A DNA stretch of 13,141 bases from DATLCI01 sp046714215 (GTDB taxonomy: Bacteria > Acidobacteriota > Terriglobia > Terriglobales > Acidobacteriaceae). Location of the stretch: positions 1 through 13,141 of the forward strand of contig JBKKBM010000223.1 of assembly GCA_046714215.1 (NCBI GenBank). Reading direction: 5' to 3'. The translations under genes were made by a program, and so were the position numbers. Shown in pieces: positions 1 through 6,390 of the stretch (its first letter is position 1; the number at the start of each line of letters is the position of its first letter). A model generated the notes under the pieces. That model did no database searches. It saw only the letters and a list, made by a program, of their open reading frames with translations, and was not told the origin of the DNA.

Positions 1-86
1 GTGCTGCGATGGTCAATTTGTCACCTATGGGATTGTTTTTCTAAAGGGAAGGGCGGAACTTGGGGCCGGGTGTAGCGGTCTGAGTA

Positions 87-114
87 AGTCCGCCACGCGG
101 GCGCGCGGCGGACT
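87..114 (-). terminator. GC-rich hairpin downstream of the small minus-strand gene
   Basis: A perfect 8-base inverted repeat, AGTCCGCC (87-94) and GGCGGACT (107-114), encloses a 12-base GC-rich loop. It begins 13 bases after the stop codon of the minus-strand gene at 128-346, so it is placed like a terminator or 3' stabilising stem. No T-run follows it on the minus strand, so it is not a classical intrinsic terminator. Confidence 0.35.
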
Positions 115-127
115 GTACACAGAGATA

Positions 128-346
128 TTATGCGGCTTGCTTGTGCGGTTCAGCAACCGAGTTCGCGATGGCCATGACCTTTTCGGCATCGTTAGCTTTG
201 GCGAACTGCACGAACACGTCATTCATGGTGTCCTGCACGCGGGTCGCCGGGCGATGAAACTTACGCGTCGCCTTAGACGCCAACTGGCAGAGCATATAAC
301 GGTTTTGGACAGGAGCCAAAGCTCCGTAGATCAAATGAGAACGCAT
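128..346 (-). CDS. Small conserved-looking basic protein (72 aa), possible RNA polymerase omega-like protein
   Basis: This 72-residue protein starts at ATG 344-346, with an AGGT-type ribosome binding site 8-9 bases upstream (GCAGGTAAGAACTC then ATG), and ends in TAA. It has no signal peptide or membrane segment. The middle is basic and helical-looking: NRYMLCQLASKATRKFHRP at about residues 15-33, followed by an RVQDTMNDVFVQF stretch. I recall similar short proteins from acidobacterial genomes, but I cannot name a family with certainty. The pattern NR-x2-L-x2-LA-x-KA-x-R resembles the N-terminal helix of the RNA polymerase omega subunit (RpoZ, usually NRFxLVxLAxKRARQL), so an omega-like role is a hypothesis only. 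It is divergent from the membrane peptide/CsbD operon and separated from it by about 425 bases. The good start site and plausible protein composition argue that it is a real gene. Confidence 0.6.
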   Translation of the reverse strand: MRSHLIYGALAPVQNRYMLCQLASKATRKFHRPATRVQDTMNDVFVQFAKANDAEKVMAIANSVAEPHKQAA

Positions 347-639
347 GAGTTCTTACCTGCTTTCGTTTAGAAATCCCCTGGGTTCAGTGCTTAGACGTGT
401 TCCAACGGAACAAGTTGCGCCGGTCCCGCACAAAAAATGGGTTTTTTTGGGCCTTGAGCTGACGACTCTCTAGATGCTTTTCCGCGGGTATTGGTTGCTA
501 GATTTCAGCGGTTCGGACTTACATCGATTGGCCGGGCTACAATCGGCAAGGACGAAGAAGTATTGTCCTGCAGAAGAATCAGGTTAAAGCATTAGACGAC
601 TTAAAAGCAAGATAAATATGCGGGCGCGGATCCAACCCC

Positions 640-667
640 TTGGCTCAAATTATCCGTAAACTATTAT
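640..667 (+). promoter_or_regulatory. Possible sigma70-type promoter for the membrane peptide/csbD operon
   Basis: TTGGCT (640-645, four of six matches to TTGACA) and TATTAT (662-667, five of six to TATAAT) are separated by 16 bases. Transcription from here would give a leader of about 100 bases before the ATG at 773, including the inverted repeat at 726-767. The match is only moderate, and a stress sigma factor could use a different site. Confidence 0.3.
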
Positions 668-725
668 TTGTAAAAGACTTAGGCTGATCATGGCGTACCG
701 ATTTCTGACAACCCCACGCCTCTCT

Positions 726-767
726 TGCCCCTCCAAATAGGCAGCAACAAATCGCAATTGGAGGGCA
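726..767 (+). promoter_or_regulatory. Inverted repeat masking the ribosome binding site of the 49-aa membrane peptide
   Basis: CCCTCCAA... pairing: bases 729-736 pair perfectly with 758-765, C728 is bulged, and 726-727 pair with 766-767, giving 10 base pairs around a 21-base loop. The right arm contains the whole GGAGGG Shine-Dalgarno sequence (760-765) of the gene starting at 773. In RNA this hairpin would hide the ribosome binding site; in DNA the dyad could be an operator. The base pairing is visible directly, the function is inferred. Confidence 0.5.
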
Positions 768-772
768 CCCTA

Positions 773-922
773 ATGCTTTGGACACTATTCGTCATCATGT
801 TGGTACTTTGGCTGGTCGGCGTGGTCAGCAGCTACACCTTAGGCGGGTTCATTCACCTGCTGCTGGTGTTGGCGGTCGTGGCGCTGGTCTTCCAGCTACT
901 TACAGGTCGCAGAGCAGTCTAG
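773..922 (+). CDS. lmo0937-type small membrane protein (49 aa)
   Basis: This 49-residue hydrophobic peptide has two predicted membrane segments, at about residues 2-19 and 25-43, joined by a short YTLGGFIH turn and ending in a positive GRR tail. It matches the pattern of the lmo0937 family of tiny membrane proteins (WLxG..SxYTLGGFIHxLLVxAVV), whose function is unknown and which are often found near stress genes. The start is ATG 773-775, with GGAGGG at 760-765 and a 7-base spacer. An upstream in-frame TTG at 725 has no such site and would add a poor N-terminus. csbD follows after 23 bases with its own ribosome binding site, so the two probably form one stress-responsive operon. The SD lies in a hairpin (726-767), which suggests conditional translation. 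Confidence 0.82.
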   Translation: MLWTLFVIMLVLWLVGVVSSYTLGGFIHLLLVLAVVALVFQLLTGRRAV

Positions 923-945
923 GGGCTTTCCCCAAGGAGAAAATT

Positions 946-1209
946 ATGGATAAGAACCGCGTGGAAGGCAAGATGAAGGACATCAAGGGCCGGGTCAAAC
1001 GCCAGGTCGGCGAATGGACCGATGACTCCAAGCTGCAAGGCGAAGGCGCGGCCGACCAGGCTGAAGGCAAGGTCCAAAACGTCTTTGGCAAAGCCAAGGA
1101 CAAAGTCAAAGACATCGCGGGCGACATAAAAGAAAATACTCGCCCGGCGGCGGAGCCCTCGAAGGACTCCGGCGACCGCTTCTTCGACAAGACCAAGCGC
1201 AGCGCTTAA
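946..1209 (+). CDS. CsbD-like general stress response protein (87 aa)
   Basis: This short hydrophilic protein is rich in Lys, Asp, Glu and Gly. It opens with MDKNRVEGKMKDIKGRVK and continues with the GEWTDDSKLQGEGAADQAEGKVQNVFGKAKDKVKD pattern that defines the CsbD family (PF05532), occupying about residues 3-60. The last ~27 residues are a Pro/Ser/Lys-rich tail. CsbD proteins are induced by general stress (sigmaB in Bacillus subtilis, osmotic and stationary-phase stress elsewhere); their biochemical role is unknown and they are cytosolic. The start at ATG 946 is set by AAGGAGA at 934-940 with a 5-base spacer. An earlier in-frame start at 778 would read through the preceding gene and is rejected. 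The TAA at 1207-1209 overlaps the stop of the convergent hydantoinase gene, and a strong terminator follows at 1227-1254. Confidence 0.9.
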   Translation: MDKNRVEGKMKDIKGRVKRQVGEWTDDSKLQGEGAADQAEGKVQNVFGKAKDKVKDIAGDIKENTRPAAEPSKDSGDRFFDKTKRSA

Positions 1210-3290
1210 AAAAAGTATTTGCTGTCTAGGCGGCCTTCGGGCCGCCTATTTTTTGCCTGGAGTAGCAGGTTACCGCTGGCCTCGATGCGTGCTGACCAGC
1301 CCGGCGGGATGGCAGTGGTCGCACTGTATTCGGTGACGATCGCGGGACCAGCGACTGCCTTCTTCCGCAGCGCATCGCGCTCTACCACGATCGCAGGCAA
1401 AGCTTTCCCGCCAAAGATGACAGAGGCACGCAACGGAGTGCGCGAAAGTGGACGATTGCCAGCAGCACCCGGCCCCCGCGAAAACACTTGGCGCGACGGT
1501 TGCCATGCCCGCAGGCGTACCGTGACCACCTCCACCCCGCGCTCGGGCTTGGCATAGCCAAACAGCCGCAAATGCTCTTGATGGAAAGCCCTGAGCGGCC
1601 GTCCATCAGCCGGGATAGATATCTCAAACCCCTGCCCTTGATAGCGCATATCCAGACTTTCGCGGAAGCGCACAGCTCCCTTCCAACCCTCTCCCGCGAA
1701 TTCTTTCAACGCCTGCGCCCGCAGCTCACGGAAGTGGCGCCGCAATTCCGCTTGCGGCCACCCGTCCGTTTTCCCCGCGAGACAGCTCACATTGAAAAGC
1801 ACCGTCTGCGAGTAGTCCTTCACCACGTCGCTGAGCAAGATGCCGATGGCGGACAACGCACCCGGCATCGCGGTCACGATCACCCGCGGTATCTCCAGGG
1901 CCGTCGCCAGTTCGCACGCATGCAGAGCGCCGGCGCCGCCAAAGGCGACCAGCGAAAAATCGCGCGGGTCGTGCCCCTTCTCCACCGAGACCACGCGGAT
2001 GGCCTTCTCCATGTTGGCATTCACCACGCGGATGATCCCTTCCGCCAGTTGAGGAAGCGTCCACTTGGAACCTTGCTTTTGCAGCCACTGTCGGCAAATT
2101 CGCTCGGTGCGCTCCTGTTGCAAAGGAAAACTTCCGCCGAGAAAATCATCCGCGCGCAGGCGGCCCAGCAGGAGATTCGCATCCGTCACCGTCGGTGACG
2201 TTCCCTTCCCGTAGCAGATGGGCCCGGGATCAGCGCCGGCCGATTCCGGGCCCACACGTAACGCACCCCCGGAATCAAAGCGCGCGATGGAGCCTCCACC
2301 CGCGCCCACCGTATGGATATTGAGCATGGGCACGCGGATGGGCAAGCCCGCGATCTCCGATTCGTTCGTCGTCTGCGGCTCCCCGGCGACAAGACAAACG
2401 TCCGTGGAGGTCCCACCCATATCGAAGCCAATGATCCCTGGGCTACGGCCCTTGACGCCGCCTTTCCCGCCGTCGCCGCGCGTCAGCGCCACCGCGCCCA
2501 CCACACCGCCCGCCGGACCGGAGAGCACGGTCCGCACCGGCTCGCGGCTGGCCGTCTCCAGCGAAGTGAGTCCACCACTGGATTGCATCACGAAGACGCT
2601 CGCCTTCCGGAATCTACCGCGCAGCTTCTCGAGATATCCCTGCATCACCGGCTGCAGATAGGCATTCACCACGACCGTGCTGGCGCGCTCGTACTCGCGA
2701 AATTCCGGCAGGATCTCGTGCGAGATAGATAGCGGAAGCCGCAGCCGCTTTAGCGTGGCGGCCACCAGCTTTTCATTGTGTGGATTCGCGAACGAGAACA
2801 GCAGCGACAGCGCGATAGAGTCAGGACGCGCCGCCTTGATCTGGCGCGCCAGTTCCGCGAGCGCTTGCTCGCTGGGCCGGGTAAGCACGTTGCCATCTTT
2901 GTCCGTGCGCTCGTTTACACCAAAGCGCAGGCGCGCGGGTACCAGCGGCTCGATGGCATCGAAGAAAAAATCGTAGAGCTTAGGCCGCGCCTGCCGGCCG
3001 ATCTGGATGAAATCCGCAAAACCTTTCGTCGTGACGAACGCCACCTTCGCCCCCTTGCGCTGCAGCAGCGTGTTGGTGCCGACCGTGGTGCCATGGAGGA
3101 TGACCAGGTCACTGTGATTTTCGGCTTGGCGTCCGATCTGTTTGACCGCTTCGGCAATGGCGCGTCCCGGGTCGGCGGGCGTGGAAAAGACCTTCACCAT
3201 ACGCAAGCGGCCGCGTTCGAGCCAGACGCAATCGGTGAAGGTGCCGCCCGTATCAATGGCGACGCGCAGAGTTGAGGAAGATTTTGCCAA
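1206..3290 (-). CDS. Hydantoinase A / 5-oxoprolinase-like subunit (694 aa)
   Basis: This protein belongs to the HyuA family, whose members hydrolyse cyclic amides such as hydantoins or 5-oxoproline in an ATP-dependent way, usually with a HyuB partner. The N-terminal domain (about 8-190) has the phosphate motif DTGGTFTD at 13-20 and HGTTVGTN at 66-73. The central hydantoinase A domain (about 205-500) has SGPAGG at 257-262, a second phosphate-type motif GFDMGGTSTD at 288-297 and HTVGAGGGS near 330. A C-terminal domain completes a normal length. Residues 272-285 form a Gly/Lys-rich insert. The start appears to be TTG at 3288-3290, just ahead of the first conserved strand; no ATG or GTG fits and no good SD is seen, so the exact start is uncertain. 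The FKBP gene lies 38 bases upstream on the same strand. No hyuB is present in the window, so the substrate cannot be told. The last 16 codons run through the csbD terminator. Confidence 0.88.
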   Translation of the reverse strand: MAKSSSTLRVAIDTGGTFTDCVWLERGRLRMVKVFSTPADPGRAIAEAVKQIGRQAENHSDLVILHGTTVGTNTLLQRKGAKVAFVTTKGFADFIQIGRQARPKLYDFFFDAIEPLVPARLRFGVNERTDKDGNVLTRPSEQALAELARQIKAARPDSIALSLLFSFANPHNEKLVAATLKRLRLPLSISHEILPEFREYERASTVVVNAYLQPVMQGYLEKLRGRFRKASVFVMQSSGGLTSLETASREPVRTVLSGPAGGVVGAVALTRGDGGKGGVKGRSPGIIGFDMGGTSTDVCLVAGEPQTTNESEIAGLPIRVPMLNIHTVGAGGGSIARFDSGGALRVGPESAGADPGPICYGKGTSPTVTDANLLLGRLRADDFLGGSFPLQQERTERICRQWLQKQGSKWTLPQLAEGIIRVVNANMEKAIRVVSVEKGHDPRDFSLVAFGGAGALHACELATALEIPRVIVTAMPGALSAIGILLSDVVKDYSQTVLFNVSCLAGKTDGWPQAELRRHFRELRAQALKEFAGEGWKGAVRFRESLDMRYQGQGFEISIPADGRPLRAFHQEHLRLFGYAKPERGVEVVTVRLRAWQPSRQVFSRGPGAAGNRPLSRTPLRASVIFGGKALPAIVVERDALRKKAVAGPAIVTEYSATTAIPPGWSARIEASGNLLLQAKNRRPEGRLDSKYFF
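1227..1254 (+). terminator. Intrinsic terminator of the membrane peptide/csbD operon
   Basis: A perfect 9-base-pair stem, TAGGCGGCC (1227-1235) with GGCCGCCTA (1240-1248), is closed by the extra-stable TTCG tetraloop and followed by six T (1249-1254). It starts 18 bases after the csbD stop. The same bases are translated on the minus strand as part of the last codons of the hydantoinase gene. On the minus strand a T-run also occurs, at 1209-1215 (read as TTTTTTT), about 11 bases beyond the stem, so weak bidirectional action is possible. Confidence 0.92.
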
Positions 3291-3328
3291 GCCGAGGGAT
3301 TCTACCTGATGCGTTCCGCCTGAAGATT

Positions 3329-3919
3329 CTAGCGCACTTCCACCAGCTCCACCTCAAAGATCAGCGTAGTGTTCCCCGGGATGCCCGCGGTTCCCTCCCG
3401 CCCGTATGCTGCTTCGGGCGGGATCACCAACTGCCGCTTGCCGCCCACGCGCATGCCGCGGATGCCCTCATCCCATCCCTTGATGACCTTGCGCATCCCC
3501 AGGTCGAATTGAAGGGGTCCGCGACCGCGGGAGCTGTCAAAGAGCACGTAGTTGGTCTTATTCTTTTTGTACCAGCCCGTGTAATGCACTCTAATGGTGA
3601 ATCCGGGAATGGCCTTCTTGCCCGCGCCCACCGTCATGTCCCAGTACTTCGTGCCGGAGATCGTGTAGGAAGGTTTGCCTTCCATCACCGTGGGAATAGT
3701 CGGAATGTTGGGCACCGCAGGGGGCGCAGCTTTGGGTGGGGAAGCTTGGGATTTCGTCGGATCGGGCAGCTCAGCGTCGGATGACTTTTGCGCCGCTTCG
3801 TCTTTCGCCGACGCATCCTTTGCCGGTGGCGGTGCTGGATCTTTTGCCGGCGGCGGCGCAGACTCCTGCGCCCAGGCGAACGCAAACAACAAACAGACGA
3901 CGGTGATGATGCGAGTCAT
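3329..3919 (-). CDS. Secreted FKBP-type peptidyl-prolyl cis-trans isomerase (196 aa)
   Basis: This protein would assist folding outside the cytoplasm by isomerising Xaa-Pro bonds. Residues 1-17 look like a signal peptide (short basic start, hydrophobic core, AWA then QE). Residues 18-80 are a low-complexity Pro/Ala/Lys/Asp linker that includes an 8-residue tandem repeat at 21-36. The FKBP domain (about 88-196) keeps the pocket residues: Y113 in VHYTGW, F127-D128 in LFDSS, F138, V145-I146, W149 in VIKGW, and the AAYG and GIPGNTTLIFEVELVEV end. There is no lipobox, so it is probably soluble in the periplasm. The start ATG 3917-3919 is supported by GGGAGGG with a 4-base spacer. The hydantoinase gene follows after 38 bases and may be cotranscribed, but the two have no obvious shared function. 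Confidence 0.92.
   Translation of the reverse strand: MTRIITVVCLLFAFAWAQESAPPPAKDPAPPPAKDASAKDEAAQKSSDAELPDPTKSQASPPKAAPPAVPNIPTIPTVMEGKPSYTISGTKYWDMTVGAGKKAIPGFTIRVHYTGWYKKNKTNYVLFDSSRGRGPLQFDLGMRKVIKGWDEGIRGMRVGGKRQLVIPPEAAYGREGTAGIPGNTTLIFEVELVEVR
3812..3859 (-). repeat. Tandem 24-base repeat inside the FKBP linker
   Basis: Two adjacent 8-codon units encode APPPAKDP and APPPAKDA (residues 21-28 and 29-36) in the disordered linker after the signal peptide. Such units can vary in copy number by slippage without harming the enzyme domain. Confidence 0.75.
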
Positions 3920-3982
3920 GACGCCCTCCCTGTAGCGATTATTTCTTTGGTCTTCTTCCCGTTGATGCCGTTGCTTGTGTTT

Positions 3983-4053
3983 TCCTTTGCGTTCCTTTGC
4001 GGTAAAAGTTTTGTTCTGACTTGGCCTTGCTCTTCCTTTGCGTCCTTTGCGGT
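3983..4053. repeat. Two intergenic copies of a 9-mer repeat (TCCTTTGCG) between FKBP and ubiA genes
   Basis: TCCTTTGCG occurs at 3983-3991 and 3993-4001, then GGTAAAAG-type sequence follows. The same 9-mer occurs head to tail at 4034-4042 and 4043-4051, again followed by GTAAG. The two blocks are direct repeats about 50 bases apart in a 150-base gap with no gene. They resemble the CCTTCGTGT units at 4987-5013 on the other side of ubiA. No ORF or promoter explains them. Confidence 0.7.
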
Positions 4054-4069
4054 AAGGTCTTTGCCCAGT

Positions 4070-4933
4070 TCAGCGCCGCGTCAGCAGGTCTGCGGCAATG
4101 AAAACGAAGAACACCACCGCGATCACGCCATTCATGGTGAAGAACGCTGCGTTCAGCTTGCTCAGGTCATTAGGACGCACCAGCGAATGTTCATAGGCCA
4201 GCAATACCGATACGGCGAACAATCCCACAAAGGCCAATAGTCCCAGGTTGAAGACCACGATCAGCGCGGCCAGCAGAATGATCACCTGGAAATGCAGCAG
4301 CCGCGCCATCAACAGCGCTTTCACAATACCGAAAGCCTGCGGGATGGAGTGGAGCCGGTATTCCCGGTCGAATTCGTAATCCTGGCAGGCGTATAGGATG
4401 TCGAAGCCGCCTACCCAGAGCGTGACCGCCACCGTCAGAATGAGGATGCGCGGGTCGAGCGAACCCTGCACCGCGATCCACGCCGCCGAAGGCGCAATGC
4501 CGAGCGCAAATCCCAGCACCAGGTGCGACCACCAGGTGAAGCGCTTGGTATAGGAGTAAAAGAGGACGATGGCGAGGGCGACGGGGGAAAGATACAGCGT
4601 GAGCCGGTTCAACTGCGCCGCGCCCAAGATGAAGATCGCGCACGCGCCGACGATGAAGAAGATCACGAACTGGCGCGAAAGCAATCCCGCAGGCAGAGCG
4701 CGCATCGCTGTGCGCGGATTGGCTTTATCGATGGATTCATCCACCAAGCGGTTGAAGGCCATGGCCGCCGAACGGGCCGCGATCATGCATACGATGATCC
4801 ACAGCAGTTGGGGCCCGCTGGGCAGGCCCCCGGCGGCCAGCATCGCGCCGCACAGCGCGAAGGGCAACGCGAAGACGGAGTGCTCCCACTTGATCATCTC
4901 CAGCGTGGCGTCGATGCTGCGAAAAAATGCCAT
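4070..4933 (-). CDS. UbiA-family aromatic polyprenyltransferase (287 aa), quinone biosynthesis
   Basis: This integral membrane enzyme attaches a polyprenyl chain to an aromatic acid during quinone synthesis. It has about eight hydrophobic segments. The first Asp-rich Mg-diphosphate motif is N61-RLV-D65-ESI-D69 followed by NPRT, and the second is D178-ILYACQD185-YEFD189, both typical of UbiA. The length matches the family (about 280-300). The sequence style fits the 'UbiA-like' 4-hydroxybenzoate prenyltransferase group that includes MqnP of the futalosine menaquinone route. As acidobacteria make menaquinone, an MqnP role is more likely than ubiquinone synthesis, but no other mqn gene is in the window. 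The ATG at 4931-4933 has no clear SD. Repeat-bearing gaps of 90 bases (from ndk) and 150 bases (to FKBP) flank it, so it may be transcribed separately from both neighbours. Confidence 0.88.
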   Translation of the reverse strand: MAFFRSIDATLEMIKWEHSVFALPFALCGAMLAAGGLPSGPQLLWIIVCMIAARSAAMAFNRLVDESIDKANPRTAMRALPAGLLSRQFVIFFIVGACAIFILGAAQLNRLTLYLSPVALAIVLFYSYTKRFTWWSHLVLGFALGIAPSAAWIAVQGSLDPRILILTVAVTLWVGGFDILYACQDYEFDREYRLHSIPQAFGIVKALLMARLLHFQVIILLAALIVVFNLGLLAFVGLFAVSVLLAYEHSLVRPNDLSKLNAAFFTMNGVIAVVFFVFIAADLLTRR

Positions 4934-4948
4934 ACGAGAACACTAAAC

Positions 4949-5013
4949 TACAAAGGACACGCAGGAACACAAAGAAACTTACTCATTCCTTCGTGCCCTT
5001 CGTGTCCTTCGTG
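4949..5013. repeat. Imperfect palindrome of 9-mer repeats between ndk and ubiA
   Basis: Three tandem 9-mers TCCTTCGTG, CCCTTCGTG and TCCTTCGTG fill 4987-5013 and are followed by GTTAAG. A degenerate inverted copy (units close to CACGAAGGA) lies at 4949-4975, 11 bases away; about 21 of 27 positions match with one extra base. The whole could fold into a long imperfect hairpin in the gap between ndk and ubiA. Similar CCTTCGTGTCCTTCGTGGTT-type intergenic repeats are, from memory, common in acidobacterial and some other environmental genomes. Confidence 0.72.
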
Positions 5014-5023
5014 GTTAAGAGCC

Positions 5024-5449
5024 TTACCGGAAGAGCTCGTAGCCGGGAAAGAAATAGCTCAGCTCGAAGCTGGCCGTGTCTTCCGCGTCTGACCCGTGGA
5101 CGGCGTTGGCCTCGATGCTCGATGCCCACTTCTTGCGCACGGTTCCTTCTTCCGCGTTCGCAGGGTTCGTCGCGCCCATGAGCTTGCGCCAGTCGGCGAT
5201 GGCATTTTCTTTCTCCAGCGCGATCACGATGATGGGACCGCTGGACATGAACCCGCACAGCGAGGTGAAGAAAGGCTTGCCCGAGTGCACGGCGTAGAAG
5301 CCTTCCGCCTGCTCCGGTGTTATCTCCAGCATATGCAGGCCGATGACGCGAAAGCCCTGGGCAAAGATGGCGTTGAGAATGTCTCCGGTAGCGTTCTTCT
5401 TGACCGCGTCCGGCTTGATGATGGCGAGGGTACGTTGTTGAGTCTTCAT
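5024..5449 (-). CDS. ndk: Nucleoside diphosphate kinase (141 aa)
   Basis: Ndk moves the gamma phosphate from ATP to other nucleoside diphosphates through a phosphohistidine. All classical residues are at the usual numbers: K12 in IIKPDAV, Y52, F60, R88, T94, R105, N115 and the catalytic H118 in NAVHGSDA. The length (141) is typical of bacterial enzymes. The start is ATG 5447-5449; the upstream region has only a weak purine stretch (GAGAAAC). It lies 45 bases downstream of sucD on the same strand, so sucC-sucD-ndk probably form an operon. This is sensible because Ndk can exchange the nucleoside triphosphate made by succinyl-CoA ligase. The 9-mer palindrome lies just downstream. Confidence 0.97.
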   Translation of the reverse strand: MKTQQRTLAIIKPDAVKKNATGDILNAIFAQGFRVIGLHMLEITPEQAEGFYAVHSGKPFFTSLCGFMSSGPIIVIALEKENAIADWRKLMGATNPANAEEGTVRKKWASSIEANAVHGSDAEDTASFELSYFFPGYELFR

Positions 5450-5494
5450 GTTTAAATCAGTTTCTCGTTTCTAGTTTTCTGGTGACTAAATTCG

Positions 5495-6388
5495 TTATGC
5501 GTTACTCTTCATCGCGCTGACCAACGCTTCACCGATCAACGCCGGCGACTTCACCACGGTAATGCCGGCCTCTTCGAGCGCCTTCATCTTCTCCGCCGCC
5601 GTGCCTTTGCCGCCGCTGATGATGGCGCCTGCATGACCCATGCGGCGTCCCGGGGGCGCGGTCTGTCCCGCGATGAACGCTACCACCGGCTTCTTCACGT
5701 GCTGTTTCACGTACTCGGCCGCCTGCTCTTCCGCGTTGCCGCCGATCTCACCGATCATGATGATGGCATGCGTCTCCGGATCTTCGTTCAAAAGTTTCAT
5801 CGCGTCAGTGTGGTTGGTCCCGATGATGGGATCGCCGCCGATGCCGATGGCCGTCGATTGCCCAATGCCGCGCGTCGTCAACTGATACACCGCTTCATAA
5901 GTCAGAGTGCCCGAGCGCGAGACGATGCCCACGTTGCCTTCTTTGTGGATCTTCCCCGGCATGATGCCGATCTTGCATTTGCCCGGTGAGATGATGCCCG
6001 GACAATTCGGCCCGATGAGGCGCGACTTCTTTCCTGCCGCCGCGCGGCCCTGGAGGTATTGCCACGCCTTCACCATGTCCAGCGCGGGAATACCTTCCGT
6101 GATGCAGACGATGAGAGGAAGATCGGCATCGGCTGCTTCCATGATGGCGTCGGCCGCGAATGGCGGTGGCACGAAGATCATGGTGGCGTTTGCCCCAGTC
6201 GCTTTCACCGCATCGGCCACTGTGTTGAAGACCGGCCAGCCCTCATGCGTGGTGCCACCCTTGCCCGGAGTGACTCCGCCGACGACTTTCGTCCCATATT
6301 CGGCGCAGCCCTTGGCGTGGAAAGTGCCTTCACGTCCGGTGATGCCCTGCACGATGAGGCGAGTGTTCTTATCGACGAGTACGGCCAT
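5495..6388 (-). CDS. sucD: Succinate-CoA ligase [ADP/GDP-forming] subunit alpha (297 aa)
   Basis: The alpha subunit binds CoA and carries the phosphohistidine of the TCA-cycle enzyme that makes a nucleoside triphosphate from succinyl-CoA. The N-terminal CoA-binding Rossmann domain (about 1-130) includes QGITGREGTFH and the GGVTPGKGG loop. The C-terminal ligase domain has GPNCPGIISP, GIVSRSGTLTYE, a GEIGG motif and the active-site His at about residue 252 in GHAGAIISGG. Full length for the family. The start is ATG 6386-6388, only 2 bases after the sucC stop, with an AAGGGGG site inside the 3' end of sucC, indicating translational coupling and equal subunit supply. Confidence 0.97.
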   Translation of the reverse strand: MAVLVDKNTRLIVQGITGREGTFHAKGCAEYGTKVVGGVTPGKGGTTHEGWPVFNTVADAVKATGANATMIFVPPPFAADAIMEAADADLPLIVCITEGIPALDMVKAWQYLQGRAAAGKKSRLIGPNCPGIISPGKCKIGIMPGKIHKEGNVGIVSRSGTLTYEAVYQLTTRGIGQSTAIGIGGDPIIGTNHTDAMKLLNEDPETHAIIMIGEIGGNAEEQAAEYVKQHVKKPVVAFIAGQTAPPGRRMGHAGAIISGGKGTAAEKMKALEEAGITVVKSPALIGEALVSAMKSNA

Positions 6389-6390
6389 GG

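Larger units (their letters stand above)
347..772. other. Non-coding stretch between the divergent small gene and the stress operon
   Basis: About 425 bases hold no convincing gene. Visible elements are a short hairpin TGTTCC-AAC-GGAACA at 398-412, and an A/T hairpin at 431-449 (C plus six A, five-base loop, six T plus G). There is also a six-base inverted repeat CGATTG/CAATCG at 525-530 and 540-545, a possible promoter at 640-667, and an SD-masking inverted repeat at 726-767. The segment is locally more A/T-rich than the coding DNA around it, as expected for a divergent promoter region. Confidence 0.6.

Noticed and set aside
431..449. A/T hairpin as an intrinsic terminator
   Set aside because: The stem is almost entirely A-T, and no gene ends before it on either strand.
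538..543. TACAAT as a -10 box
   Set aside because: No acceptable -35 at 16-18 bases; the better pair lies at 640-667.
725..772. Upstream TTG start for the 49-aa membrane peptide
   Set aside because: No SD in front, a polar N-terminus unlike the family, and GGAGGG sits correctly for the ATG at 773.
1488..2198. 236-codon plus-strand frame opposite the hydantoinase gene
   Set aside because: Antisense shadow of a conserved gene, with Arg/His/Pro-rich composition and no SD or recognisable motif.
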